The notes under the pieces: generated by a model | Seen by the model: the letters and a program-made list of their open reading frames with translations, nothing else | Database searches by the model: none | Told to the model about the DNA's origin: nothing | Assembly: GCA_048262715.1 (NCBI GenBank) | Contig: JBLXEV010000001.1 | Coordinates: 248,001-312,000, forward strand | DNA length: 64,000 nucleotides | Source of the DNA: Albirhodobacter sp048262715 | GTDB lineage: Bacteria; Pseudomonadota; Alphaproteobacteria; Rhodobacterales; Rhodobacteraceae | Direction of reading: 5' to 3' | In this document: one piece after another, positions 1-7,960 of the stretch | Layout of the letters: every line of letters starts with the position of its first letter | How positions within the stretch are numbered: the stretch's first letter is position 1 | Program-made: the position numbers and the translations under genes

Positions 1-257
1 GGATAGGCCTTGCTTTTGGTGATCGTCACATCTTGGTAGCCGATAGTTTGGTCGCCGCTATCCGCAGGACGGTCGCCAGCAACGATGTCTTCCAGCGTGC
101 CTTGCGGAACGATTGGGCTCCGAACCGCCTGACCAATCGCCGCCATGTCGGCGGTGCTGTCCGAGTTCACATTCGGGATGAACCCGATGAGTTCGCGCGA
201 AACTTGGTCCAGCGCATTATAGAGGGTGGGGATAAGCCCCGTCAGAGTGTTAGCCAT
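1..257 (-). CDS. P22-type major coat protein, N-terminal part (runs off the window)
   Basis: Only the first 85 codons are present; the gene continues beyond the left edge. The protein opens with MANTLTGLIPTLYNALD and then VSRELIGFIPNV, which I recognise as the start of the P22 gp5 coat-protein family that builds the icosahedral head. It is the last gene of the leftward head operon and follows the scaffold gene after 15 bases, the usual scaffold-coat order. ATG start at 257. The family call rests on the N-terminus alone, so the shell domain cannot be checked here. Confidence 0.8.
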   Translation of the reverse strand, partial: MANTLTGLIPTLYNALDQVSRELIGFIPNVNSDSTADMAAIGQAVRSPIVPQGTLEDIVAGDRPADSGDQTIGYQDVTITKSKAY

Positions 258-272
258 TGTGAGGCCCTTTCA

Positions 273-977
273 TTAATCGGTGAGGGTTGTGCCAGCGCGC
301 ATTGCGTCTTGCTTTGCTGCTGCATCCAGCGCGTCGAATGCGGCGCGCTTCATGGTCTTCTGTGCTGGCGTCCCGCCATTCGATCCGGGCTGCTTCCCGC
401 TGCCCCCTGCGCCGCTATCTTTCACGAGATACGGCATGGAACCCGCCAATTCCTTGGCAAGATCTGTGAGGGTTGCCCCATGATCTGCACCGCTGCCGAT
501 CATGGGCTTGCCCTCTGGCGACAGAACCTTAACTGATCCGTCGTCATTGAATTTGATGCGCTGAGCCGCGAATGTCGCCAGCATGTCCAGTCCCTCTGGC
601 ACAACCCCAGCTTTCGCCAGCTCTGCCTTTAGGTCGGATTGCGTGCGCTCCGTCAGGAGCTTTGAGAAGCGGCTGTCGCGCTCGCCCAGCTTGGCCTCGT
701 ATTCAGCCTTCATGGCGTCGAGCTTGGCCTGAGCTTCCTCGCCACCCTTGCCGCCCTTCGATGCGGCCTCCTCGAGGGTCGCGATGCGCGCCGCAATCTC
801 TTCCGGCTTGCCGAACTTCGAGTAAGCCCCAGCCGCTTCCCGTTCCTTCACAAGGGCGGTTTTCAGCCCCGTCAGGTCTTCGGTCGGCATAAGCTGCGAC
901 AGATCAAGCTCGCCATCGGTGACAAGCGCGCGCAAAGCCTCGGGAACACCCGAAGCGTCTTCGATTTTGATTTTCAT
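273..977 (-). CDS. Phage scaffold-like protein (DUF6651-like)
   Basis: 234 residues, very rich in Ala, Lys and Glu. Residues about 40 to 120 look like a coiled coil (repeated AKLDAMKAEYEAKLGERDSR-type charge pattern), followed by a Gly/Ser-rich tail ending in RAGTTLTD. This is the build of capsid scaffolding proteins, which direct procapsid assembly and then leave the head. Its place directly before the coat gene supports this. DUF6651 is my recollection of the family name and was not verified. The separate terminator upstream suggests its own promoter or antitermination control. Confidence 0.65.
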   Translation of the reverse strand: MKIKIEDASGVPEALRALVTDGELDLSQLMPTEDLTGLKTALVKEREAAGAYSKFGKPEEIAARIATLEEAASKGGKGGEEAQAKLDAMKAEYEAKLGERDSRFSKLLTERTQSDLKAELAKAGVVPEGLDMLATFAAQRIKFNDDGSVKVLSPEGKPMIGSGADHGATLTDLAKELAGSMPYLVKDSGAGGSGKQPGSNGGTPAQKTMKRAAFDALDAAAKQDAMRAGTTLTD

Positions 978-1017
978 GGATCAGCGTCCCGCTGTTAGAA
1001 AGTGGCATCCCGCCACG

Positions 1018-1042
1018 AAAAAGGCCCCGCGATTGCGAGGCC
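1018..1042 (-). terminator. Rho-independent terminator upstream of the scaffold gene
   Basis: On the minus strand GGCCTCGC, a four-base loop and GCGGGGCC are followed by TTTTT (A-run at 1018-1022 on the plus strand). The stem has one mismatch. It lies between the small zinc-finger gene and the scaffold gene, so it may cut late transcription in two or be read through by an antiterminator. Confidence 0.65.
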
Positions 1043-1069
1043 CGTTGGTCGTCTAAATCTTGCAGTGGC

Positions 1070-1276
1070 TCAGCCCCAGAGGACCGATCTGCAATCTGCG
1101 CACCGGATCTGCTTTTGACCCGCTGTAACCTTGCCATCCCTGACCGTGCGACCGATCCGCACCTCAACACTTGCCCGGCTTCCACAGGCGCACACCAGAG
1201 GCTCGCCAGCATAGATGCGGCGTGGCTTGGCGGGCTTGCTGTCCACCAGTCTTAGGTTAGGCCTGCTTTCGTCCAA
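1070..1276 (-). CDS. Small phage protein with a possible zinc knuckle
   Basis: 68 residues with a CACGS motif and a CADC motif about 35 residues apart, a spacing that could form a small zinc ribbon. It overlaps the end of the MuF-like gene by 25 bases, which suggests translational coupling. Basic residues dominate the rest. I do not recognise a named family. Its position between head-morphogenesis protein and scaffold implies a role in head assembly or packaging, but this is inference from location only. Confidence 0.6.
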   Translation of the reverse strand: MDESRPNLRLVDSKPAKPRRIYAGEPLVCACGSRASVEVRIGRTVRDGKVTAGQKQIRCADCRSVLWG

Positions 1277-2310
1277 GCTTCGCGCTCTTTCTGCTTCAGC
1301 TCTTCAAGGGTCAATTCGTCGCCAGCCTTGCTGACAAAGCGGTCCATGGTCAACCCGCCATCACGGAACAACTGGCCTTTTGCCTTGCCCAGAACCTCAT
1401 TCTGAAACTCAATGGGCTGTTTCCGCAACCATTGGTCATATGTCACATCCTCGGCGACTTGACCGTTCATGCTCGCCCGCGTCGATTTTGGCGCGTCGAT
1501 GTTCAAGCCCAGATCGCGGAACGATTTCAGCACCGGAACCGTGCTTGACCTGCAATTCGGGTGCGCCGGGGGGCGCGGACCGCTATCTACTGGGTAGACC
1601 GTGCCGTCGCGAGCCCGACAGACTGCCGATGTGCGGCCGTCCAGCGTTGCCGACCACTGCACACCCTTGATTAGGCCTGCATTGCGCTCGTAAACCCGAT
1701 CCCTTGCGACATTCGCCGTGTGCGCTACCGCAGTGCGCACCGTTGCCTCTGCGGCGCGGCGGTTGATCTGTAGAACCCCATCCTTGTAGCCCTGCGCCCG
1801 TGTCCCGCGCAGCTCGCGCACGATCTGGTCAACCGTTCTGCCTTCCACGACACCAGCGCGGATCGTGTCGCGCAGGCGGCGAAAGGCCCCGGCTTCCAGT
1901 TCCGAATACCATTCCTTGAGCAGCTTGCCTTGAAACGGACGGGCATTTACCGCGGCGATGATCTGATCCGCTGCGGGCCGCACGAACTCCAGACGAACCG
2001 GCACGACACGTTTGAACATGTCCGCCTGATACTCGCCCTCGTATGTCGCCAAGCCCTCCAGCTCGATTTGCAGCGCGCCAGTAGCGTCCTTGTAAACGCT
2101 GTCGATGATCTTGCGCAGATCCTCCAGCATCCTCTCCAGCCTAGCGCGGCTGATCTCGGTCACATCGTCGCGCAACAGGCGCTCAAAGATGCGCGCGTCT
2201 GACCTGTTGAGCATCGCGACGATCTTGCGCACAGTGCCGTTGCTAAGGCGTTGCAAGCCAACCGAGTGGCGGGTTAGCTCGTCTGCGATCTCATCATTGA
2301 CCGCCATCAT
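1252..2310 (-). CDS. Phage head morphogenesis protein, SPP1 gp7 / Mu gpF family
   Basis: 352 residues. The C-terminal half carries the family signature: TAVAHTANVARDR, then WSATLDGRTSAVCRARDG and PPAHPNCRS, which is the Mu gpF-like minor head domain. The N-terminal half is helical and charged. Proteins of this family are minor capsid components that bind the portal and may enter the host with DNA. The start overlaps the portal stop by 17 bases, matching the usual portal-MuF order. ATG at 2310; a second ATG follows directly at 2307. Confidence 0.85.
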   Translation of the reverse strand: MMAVNDEIADELTRHSVGLQRLSNGTVRKIVAMLNRSDARIFERLLRDDVTEISRARLERMLEDLRKIIDSVYKDATGALQIELEGLATYEGEYQADMFKRVVPVRLEFVRPAADQIIAAVNARPFQGKLLKEWYSELEAGAFRRLRDTIRAGVVEGRTVDQIVRELRGTRAQGYKDGVLQINRRAAEATVRTAVAHTANVARDRVYERNAGLIKGVQWSATLDGRTSAVCRARDGTVYPVDSGPRPPAHPNCRSSTVPVLKSFRDLGLNIDAPKSTRASMNGQVAEDVTYDQWLRKQPIEFQNEVLGKAKGQLFRDGGLTMDRFVSKAGDELTLEELKQKEREAWTKAGLT

Positions 2311-3703
2311 TCATCCCCAGCGAGTCGCCGCCCTCGTCCTGAATGCGCTCAACCTCATCAGCGATATTCAGATCAGGCTGCACCATCCCGCGCCGCGCCA
2401 GCTCATTCAGGAACGTCTCGCGGCTCAGTTGCCCAGTATTCACTGCGGTCAGCAGCAATTGAAGCTCCTGCGCGGTCATCATGCCAGCGCCGAACTCCTT
2501 GTTCACCTTCACCTCAACCGAGGCGTCAAGCCCGCCATACTGCGCCATCCAGATCAGTGCCTGCTCCAGCGTGTCCTTGAGCGCATCGGCAGTCATCGCA
2601 AGGATGCTCGTCTCCTTGGCCGCGTCCAGCGTGGCCCCTGTGGCGCTCTGTGATTGAGCCACCAGCAATTGCAGGCCGTGCGCTTCCATCTGGAACTCAA
2701 GGTCTTTGAGATCCTGCCGACCAGCGCCGATTGCAGATCCGGAATGCTCAACCCATTCTAGCTTTGCATCTGGGTTGCTTGATACCGTTGCCATTCCGGC
2801 ACTGATCACAAGCGGCCCATCCTCTTCTGGGCGGCCCGCAGCAAATAGGATCGGGACACGGGCAAAGTGCAGGATGTTGCGCTGATCGCTTTGGCTCTGC
2901 CAGTGCGCGATATTCACGTCCGCGAGGTCATCCAGCAACGGCTTGGCTTTGAAGAACCCTGCACGATTGGCATAGAACGGCACAACCGTGATTTCCGTCA
3001 GGCCAGATATCGTGGGCTCGCCAAATAGTTCCCATTCGCCAGCCTTGTTTACCGCTTCAACTTGCCGATACAGGCGTGTTTGTACGCCTGCGTCGGTGCG
3101 ATCCAGCACGCGAACCTGCTTTACCTCGATCTGCGAAAACTCATCCTTCGGGTTCTGCTCTGAAATGGTCTCCATGATGCGGAGCTGCGTGAGTGTCTGG
3201 GCGTTGTTGATCGCCTCTGACTTCCAGCCAAGGATGCTCTCAACGCTCAAATGGATCATATACGGGCGCAGGTTCTGCATGGCAGCTTGTGCCTGCGTCA
3301 CCACCCCAGAGCGCGGCGGGGCATCGACAAAGATATAGCTTATGCCAGCGTCAATCCCATCCTCGAACACATCGCGGGAGAAGGTCGAAAGGTCGCGGCC
3401 CGCAAGATCCACATTTTCACACCAGTCAACCACACGGGGCGTTGATCCGTCGCCCAGCTCAACCGACTTCGAGAAGACACGGCCAGACATATCGCGAACC
3501 GTCTTGCGGTATCCGTTGAACAGCCATGACGCACCCAAGCGGGCGTTGTATGCCTCCCGATCCTCTGCCGGAAACTTCGGCAGGTGGGTCTCTCCAGCGG
3601 CGCGCATCGCCTCGGTGCCACCCATCAGCGCACGGCCCTTGGCGCAGGCGGAAACCATAGCCTCTGACTCTTTGCTGCGGATCGCTACTGAATTGCTCAT
3701 CAC
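2294..3703 (-). CDS. Phage portal protein (DUF4055 type)
   Basis: 469 residues. The length, the neighbours and segments such as RKTVRDMSGRVFSKS near the start and VAQSQSATGATLDAAKE in the third quarter fit the DUF4055 group of portal proteins. The portal is the dodecameric ring at one vertex through which terminase pumps DNA. It starts five bases after the large terminase stop, so terL, portal and MuF form one translational unit. ATG at 3703; another ATG follows at 3700 and either could be used. Confidence 0.8.
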   Translation of the reverse strand: MMSNSVAIRSKESEAMVSACAKGRALMGGTEAMRAAGETHLPKFPAEDREAYNARLGASWLFNGYRKTVRDMSGRVFSKSVELGDGSTPRVVDWCENVDLAGRDLSTFSRDVFEDGIDAGISYIFVDAPPRSGVVTQAQAAMQNLRPYMIHLSVESILGWKSEAINNAQTLTQLRIMETISEQNPKDEFSQIEVKQVRVLDRTDAGVQTRLYRQVEAVNKAGEWELFGEPTISGLTEITVVPFYANRAGFFKAKPLLDDLADVNIAHWQSQSDQRNILHFARVPILFAAGRPEEDGPLVISAGMATVSSNPDAKLEWVEHSGSAIGAGRQDLKDLEFQMEAHGLQLLVAQSQSATGATLDAAKETSILAMTADALKDTLEQALIWMAQYGGLDASVEVKVNKEFGAGMMTAQELQLLLTAVNTGQLSRETFLNELARRGMVQPDLNIADEVERIQDEGGDSLGMNDGGQ

Positions 3704-3708
3704 ATCCC

Positions 3709-5844
3709 CTAAATCCGTAGCGGTCCAACGTCGAAACGAGGCTTAATCACGGGCATCCGGTCAAAGACGAAATAGCCCTGCGCGTCATTGTGGTGGTCAT
3801 GCCCTGTTGTCTTATCTGGCACGCCGTTTTTGTCGTAAGCCTGTTGCTCCTGTGCCTCGGCGAAGCGCTTGGCCTTGCTGTCGTTCACCCAGAGCTTGCC
3901 CTTGGTGTAGGCGGTGTTCACGGCGATGATACGATCCTTGACTGGCGGGTTTGCATCCTTGGCGCGGACCTTGAACCCAGCCTTCCGAAGTAGGCTTAAA
4001 TCACTCTCCGATGCGTTCACCGTTTTCCGGCTCCCACCAGAAGCATCGGGGTAGATGTAGATCGTATGCCCCTCAAACCGCGCCTTGAGCAGGTCAATCA
4101 GCGCGGGCGTGTCCATGACGCTGTCCAGCTCACCTACCGTGTGCCAGCCTGCCTGTGTGGCGTGCTGTGGGCGCTCAACGTTGATGACCGAGGCCATATT
4201 GCCGACGTTGAAGTCTTGCCCGATATGCAGCGGCTCCTTGCCCGTGATGACCTCGGACGAGCGACACCTGATCCGGTCATAGTTCCGGTAGACTGTCCCG
4301 CTTGTCAGATTGACGAACTCGCCCATCAGATAGGCGCTGATTAGCTCGGACGGGTAGCTGTCCAGCAGTGAGCTGATGTAATCCGGTGGCAAGAACTGTT
4401 CGTTCTCGTAGGTGCTTGCCTGCACCATGCTGTAATCGCGCTTTGGTTCCCGCGCGAACGTGTCATAGACGAACCGGAAGCCCTCAGGCGTTGTCGTGAC
4501 GCCAATTCCGTTCACCACCCCGGGGATACTGAGACGCATCCGAGCGATAATCTTGCGCCACGCCTCCGTGGCCTTCTCCTTCGACATGATGTCGATCTCA
4601 TCGACCAACGCGCGGGCGACCTTAAACCCGACGATGCCACCCGGATCATCCATCGATCGGCAAATGATCGTGCCGTAGTAGGACCGGCCTCGGTAAAGCT
4701 CGACCTCCTTGTCGGCCCGCTTGATCTTCGTCCTGAAACCAAGGAGGAACGCGGCCTCGTCCATGGTGGGCCAGAACGTATCCCGAATGTCCCGATAGGT
4801 TGGGGCGAAATAGCCCTGCACCGTCTTCGTGTGCTGTGCCGCGAATAGGCCAAGATCGAGGCAGCCGACGAACGTCTTGCCGCTGTTGTGGTGGATCAGC
4901 CCTGCCGCGCAAACGTAATTGTTCGTCTCCAATACCTGCAAATCATAGAACGCAAACTTGCCTATAGTTTCTACATTCGATATTATTTCGGCATCAGATG
5001 TGGAGCGACTATATGCCTCGTGATGGATATCGAAAGTTTGACCTCGGCTTGATCCAGTCCCTTTGTGACGGCAAGCGGACCTCAGTCGAGATTGCTCAGA
5101 TCGTTGGGTGCTCTCCGAAATACATTCAGAAGCAGATGGCAAAGCATGACCTTCCCCGCCTTTCCCGTGGCGCGAGGATTGGAAGCAATCATCGCGACTG
5201 GGTCGGGGGCCGCCACATTGACCTTGATGGATATGCCTTAGTGAAGGCGCCAGAGGGGCATCCGTATGCTCGGGCGATTGGCTTGATATACGAGCACCGC
5301 CTAGTGATGGAGCGGCAGTTGGGCAGACTCCTTCAGCCCGAAGAAGTTGTTGACCATATCGACGGGCTTCATCTGCATAACGACCCATCGAACCTGCGAG
5401 TGTTTCCAGACAATGCGACTCACCTTCGGGAGACCACATCGGGGCAGACGCCAGAATGGTCGCAAGCTGGGATTGTCGAGCAGCAGGTAGCACCTCTCCG
5501 GAGGAAAGGCCGTCAGCGCGTCGATACATACCGGACCCGCAAAAAACGCGGTGATGTGCGGCTACGGCAAGTTCTCCTTGCGTGGTTGAGATTTGACGAA
5601 GCTTCGCCGCACCTTTTGGGAACGCGCCACCTGTTAGAGCAAGCTCAAATCGACCCTTCCTCTCGTTCCAGCTTAGAACGCGCATGGGCCGATCTATCTT
5701 CTCGACTGGAAGCGGACCTTCTTCCGTCAGGATAATCGTTCCCGCCGCGACGCAGCCAAACCCGCCAACATAGGCGCGGAATTTGGTATTCAGGCCGGAG
5801 AGGAATATCCCCTGCGGCGCGCTAACCCTCAGATCGTGTGACAC
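3709..5844 (-). CDS. Phage terminase large subunit interrupted by an intein
   Basis: 711-codon precursor. Residues 31-320 are an intein; removing them gives a 421-residue TerL of normal size. The exteins join as GGFG+SGKT, the ATPase Walker A loop. Walker B is LVDEIDIM, and the C-terminal nuclease domain keeps IYPDASG and HDHHNDAQGY-type acidic residues. TerL packages phage DNA into the head through the portal. The start is GTG at 5844, overlapping the small-subunit gene by 23 bases. Because the P-loop is split, no ATPase can form until the intein is spliced out. Confidence 0.93.
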   Translation of the reverse strand: MSHDLRVSAPQGIFLSGLNTKFRAYVGGFGCVAAGTIILTEEGPLPVEKIDRPMRVLSWNERKGRFELALTGGAFPKGAAKLRQISTTQGELAVAAHHRVFCGSGMYRRADGLSSGEVLPAARQSQLATILASAPMWSPEGESHCLETLAGSMGRYADEARRYGQQLLRAEGVCPTAAPSLGGARISSQSPEHTDAPLAPSLRHIHQGQCGGPRPSRDDCFQSSRHGKGGEGHALPSASECISESTQRSEQSRLRSACRHKGTGSSRGQTFDIHHEAYSRSTSDAEIISNVETIGKFAFYDLQVLETNNYVCAAGLIHHNSGKTFVGCLDLGLFAAQHTKTVQGYFAPTYRDIRDTFWPTMDEAAFLLGFRTKIKRADKEVELYRGRSYYGTIICRSMDDPGGIVGFKVARALVDEIDIMSKEKATEAWRKIIARMRLSIPGVVNGIGVTTTPEGFRFVYDTFAREPKRDYSMVQASTYENEQFLPPDYISSLLDSYPSELISAYLMGEFVNLTSGTVYRNYDRIRCRSSEVITGKEPLHIGQDFNVGNMASVINVERPQHATQAGWHTVGELDSVMDTPALIDLLKARFEGHTIYIYPDASGGSRKTVNASESDLSLLRKAGFKVRAKDANPPVKDRIIAVNTAYTKGKLWVNDSKAKRFAEAQEQQAYDKNGVPDKTTGHDHHNDAQGYFVFDRMPVIKPRFDVGPLRI
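4958..4986 (+). promoter_or_regulatory. Candidate sigma-70 promoter for the antisense HNH gene
   Basis: TTGCCT at 4958-4963 and TATTAT at 4981-4986 are separated by exactly 17 bases (4/6 and 5/6 matches to consensus). Transcription would begin near 4993, about 20 bases before the preferred HNH start. The element lies inside the codons for the C-terminal splicing block of the intein and is clearly richer in A+T than the surrounding terminase gene. It is a prediction from sequence alone. Confidence 0.5.
5013..5735 (+). CDS. HNH homing endonuclease encoded antisense inside the terminase intein
   Basis: 240 residues from the ATG at 5013, which has GGAG seven bases upstream (5002-5005); an ATG at 4998 is in frame but lacks a good site. 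The N-terminus resembles a helix-turn-helix DNA-binding part (TSVEIAQIVGCSPKYIQKQM). The HNH core follows: YEHRLVMERQLGR, then VVDHIDGLHLHNDPSNLRVF, then HLRET. The recognisable protein ends near base 5480; the last 80 or so residues are antisense to the N-terminal splicing block and may be passenger sequence. The likely role is cutting intein-less terminase alleles to spread the intein. Confidence 0.82.
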   Translation: MPRDGYRKFDLGLIQSLCDGKRTSVEIAQIVGCSPKYIQKQMAKHDLPRLSRGARIGSNHRDWVGGRHIDLDGYALVKAPEGHPYARAIGLIYEHRLVMERQLGRLLQPEEVVDHIDGLHLHNDPSNLRVFPDNATHLRETTSGQTPEWSQAGIVEQQVAPLRRKGRQRVDTYRTRKKRGDVRLRQVLLAWLRFDEASPHLLGTRHLLEQAQIDPSSRSSLERAWADLSSRLEADLLPSG

Positions 5845-6352
5845 GAATGTCTTTCACGGGCTCTGCGGAGGTGATGTTGATCGTCAGTTGCGGTGCGTCA
5901 TCCTCGGACGGCAGGCCCCCGAGGTGCTTGAGCAGGCTCTCCAATGCTGCGCGCTTGTCAGCCATTTTCAGCTTCACCCCAGTTTGCGTGAGTGAAACCT
6001 CAACGATTGCCGCGGCGGTGTCGTCATCGACCTCATCCGAGGGGACAAGCTCAACGGGATATGGCGCATCATCCCCATTGGGAACGCTGCCCCAGCGCAC
6101 AGCCTTGCGAATGTCGGCAAACCCAATGCGGGCCAGCTCGGCAAGCACGCGGTCCTGCGTGATCTCTGTTCGTTCCGCGCGCTTCGATTGGGCCTCTTGG
6201 ATCGCTTGCGCTACGACAGGTTTTGAAAGGTTCTCCGACCCAGCCTGTCTTGCCGTTCTTTCGCTGTATCCGGCCCTGATTGCTGCTTGTGTTGCGTTCA
6301 GGTCAATGAGGTATTCCGCCACGAAGCGCGCCTGCTTAGCAGTGAGCGCCAT
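5822..6352 (-). CDS. Phage terminase small subunit
   Basis: 176 residues starting MALTAKQARFVAEYL, then LNATQAAIRAGYSERTARQ, the typical helix-turn-helix opening of Terminase_2-type small subunits. This protein binds the packaging site on phage DNA and recruits TerL. An open frame extends further upstream to 6478, but the start at 6352 matches the family, and the extra 42 codons have no family likeness. It overlaps the GTG start of the large subunit by 23 bases. Confidence 0.88.
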   Translation of the reverse strand: MALTAKQARFVAEYLIDLNATQAAIRAGYSERTARQAGSENLSKPVVAQAIQEAQSKRAERTEITQDRVLAELARIGFADIRKAVRWGSVPNGDDAPYPVELVPSDEVDDDTAAAIVEVSLTQTGVKLKMADKRAALESLLKHLGGLPSEDDAPQLTINITSAEPVKDIRVTRSEG

Positions 6353-6414
6353 TTCAGACTTCCCGTCTTTGTGGTGTTGCCCCGCATCCCGCGCGGCTTG
6401 GTGGTGTGAAAACG

Positions 6415-6444
6415 AAAAACGCCCCGAGTGTTTCCACCGGAGCG
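6415..6444 (-). terminator. Terminator between the early leftward genes and the packaging genes
   Basis: On the minus strand CGCTCCG and CGGGGCG pair (one G-T pair) across an 11-base loop and are followed by TTTTT. It lies after the GIY-YIG-like gene and 63 bases before the small terminase start, so it probably separates early replication transcription from late packaging and head genes. Confidence 0.55.
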
Positions 6445-6529
6445 CTATGGCATAACCATGCCGTTGGTCTTGGCACATGGATGCTCAAATCATTATAGAC
6501 CAGTTTCCACGTGTCGCGGGAAAAGTCAA

Positions 6530-7096
6530 CTATGAGTTGCTTATTGCGCTGAGCTTGATCTGCCTGCGTACAATGCCAATCGAGTTTTCGACATGGTGCG
6601 CAATGCCGTATGGATCATCAAACATTGCGTGGTATTCAGTTGGGCCGATGACCGGATGCTTAAGGTCCATTGCCACCTTCCTGACGAGATCTGAGGCGTC
6701 ATCTGGGTCAGCGTCGAACCACTCACCATTCAGGTGGAAGCCGAGGTCTTTTAGAACCCTGTGGCATTCGGCCTCAATTCGCTCAGCGAATGGCCGCCCT
6801 GTGTAGGAGGCCGAGTAGATGCTGAGAGGATGAGGGAAAGCCGTCTGCAATGAGGCAACGCGGGCAATAACATCGCTCGCAATGCCGATCTTGATTGCCC
6901 CGACCGCCTTTGAGCCAATGACATATACGCCAGTCAGGGGGGTTGACCCGCGCTGCTGCCCTTGTGCGGGGCTATTGGACAAGAACGGGGTCAATCCCTC
7001 CATCTCCGAATGGTCTGAACAGAAGTATTTTCGCGTGCTGCCAGTCTGGCCGCGACAGGTGTAGATATGGCAGCCGCCATAATAATTCGATCTCAT
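6530..7096 (-). CDS. GIY-YIG / T5orf172-like nuclease domain protein
   Basis: 188 residues. The centre reads GVYVIGSKAVGAIKIGIASD, the GxY-(x)-KIG pattern of T5orf172/Mug113-type members of the GIY-YIG superfamily, followed by RVASLQTAF, an ERIEAECHRVL helix and GEWFDADPDD, also typical of the family. The N-terminal 70 residues are Cys-rich and unrecognised. I chose the ATG at 7096, one base after the upstream stop; an in-frame ATG at 7195 would overlap that gene by 98 bases. It may act in DNA processing or as a selfish nuclease; which of these is not clear. Confidence 0.72.
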   Translation of the reverse strand: MRSNYYGGCHIYTCRGQTGSTRKYFCSDHSEMEGLTPFLSNSPAQGQQRGSTPLTGVYVIGSKAVGAIKIGIASDVIARVASLQTAFPHPLSIYSASYTGRPFAERIEAECHRVLKDLGFHLNGEWFDADPDDASDLVRKVAMDLKHPVIGPTEYHAMFDDPYGIAHHVENSIGIVRRQIKLSAISNS

Positions 7097-7097
7097 A

Positions 7098-7769
7098 TCA
7101 AGCCCCCGCGATCTCAGCCAGTCGGCGCAGTGCCGCATTAAATCTTTCCCCTGACGCCAGAATGACACCTCCATCATGTAGCGCAAGCCGTGCATATAGG
7201 CCTGAGAAGAATGCGCTCTCGTCTGCTGAGCTCAGGGATCTTACGTTTGCATGCCAGCGCATCCATGATCTGACAACACTGGAATCCTTTTCCTCATCGG
7301 ATCGGTCGTCTGACGTTAGGCTGGGGTCAACCTCAAAGCGCTCCGGCATATACTCAATCTTACCGCACTTGGCATGCCTTCCGCGCCCAAGAATGCGCCG
7401 ATGGTATGCCTCATCGATCCTGTCGAAGTCGCAGAAGACTTTCCACAACCGATCACGCTCCTGCTGATCTGAATTTCCGAGGTGGATTGCGATACCGACA
7501 TTGTCGCTCAGCATGGGCCACGTAACTGACAACTGATCTTCCTTCCGTTCTGACTTACCTAGGCGCCTACACCGAGCCGCCAGCACAACCTCGCGCGGGT
7601 CCTCCTTCACTTGCCGCTTGCGCTCAACGAAGCAGCCATCCTTTCCGCGCTTGGATGATGGGGCGATGCCGAACTCATCAGCGATCGATGAAAGCGTGCG
7701 CTCGCGCTTCTGCCGGCGTTTTGCTGCGCGGCTGTAGGCGGGCGGGGTGATTTGGTCGTGTTTGGTCAT
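7098..7769 (-). CDS. Phage protein of unknown function, 223 residues
   Basis: The N-terminus is strongly basic (SRAAKRRQKRERTLS), followed by a mixed helical region with FCDFDRIDEAYHRRIL and a charged Asp/Ser stretch. No catalytic motif or named family is evident. It starts in a four-base ATGA overlap with the 64-residue gene upstream and ends one base before the GIY-YIG-like gene, so it belongs to the early replication operon. The basic N-terminus could bind nucleic acid, which is a guess. Confidence 0.65.
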   Translation of the reverse strand: MTKHDQITPPAYSRAAKRRQKRERTLSSIADEFGIAPSSKRGKDGCFVERKRQVKEDPREVVLAARCRRLGKSERKEDQLSVTWPMLSDNVGIAIHLGNSDQQERDRLWKVFCDFDRIDEAYHRRILGRGRHAKCGKIEYMPERFEVDPSLTSDDRSDEEKDSSVVRSWMRWHANVRSLSSADESAFFSGLYARLALHDGGVILASGERFNAALRRLAEIAGA

Positions 7770-7960
7770 GCGCCGCGCTCCCGTCTCATTTTTGGCCTTA
7801 GGTCAAATCCGATAGGTTGCCGCTCAACCTTGACCATAAGCGGCCCGCCATCCGGCCCAAGCAGCCGAGGGTGACTGCGAAATAGCTCCGTGCAATCCTC
7901 AAAAACATTCCCTCCGAAATGCCCCTCAACGCCGTCCCATGGGTCTCGCGTTACGATCAT
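7766..7960 (-). CDS. Small phage protein of unknown function, 64 residues
   Basis: Reads MIVTRDPWDGVEGHF at the start and has a basic end (RPKMRRERGA). No motif recognised. Both ends are ATGA overlaps with neighbours, which supports it as a real, translationally coupled gene of the leftward early operon. Confidence 0.6.
   Translation of the reverse strand: MIVTRDPWDGVEGHFGGNVFEDCTELFRSHPRLLGPDGGPLMVKVERQPIGFDLRPKMRRERGA

Larger units (their letters stand above)
4885..5754 (-). mobile_element. Intein in the terminase P-loop, 290 residues
   Basis: The intein starts at Cys31 (codon 5754-5752; block A, CVAAGTIILTEEGPLPVEKI) and ends with HHN (Asn codon 4887-4885), followed by Ser321 as the +1 extein residue. 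Block B is seen as GELAVAAHHRVF and block F as FAFYDLQVLETNNYV. These parts need only about 130 residues, a mini-intein. The roughly 155 codons between them (about 5020 to 5480) have no LAGLIDADG or other sense-strand endonuclease; they are the reverse complement of an HNH gene. The frame stays open throughout, as splicing requires. Confidence 0.92.

Noticed and set aside
4998..5012. ATG at 4998 as the HNH start
   Set aside because: It is in frame but has no ribosome site; GGAG at 5002-5005 fits the ATG at 5013 much better.
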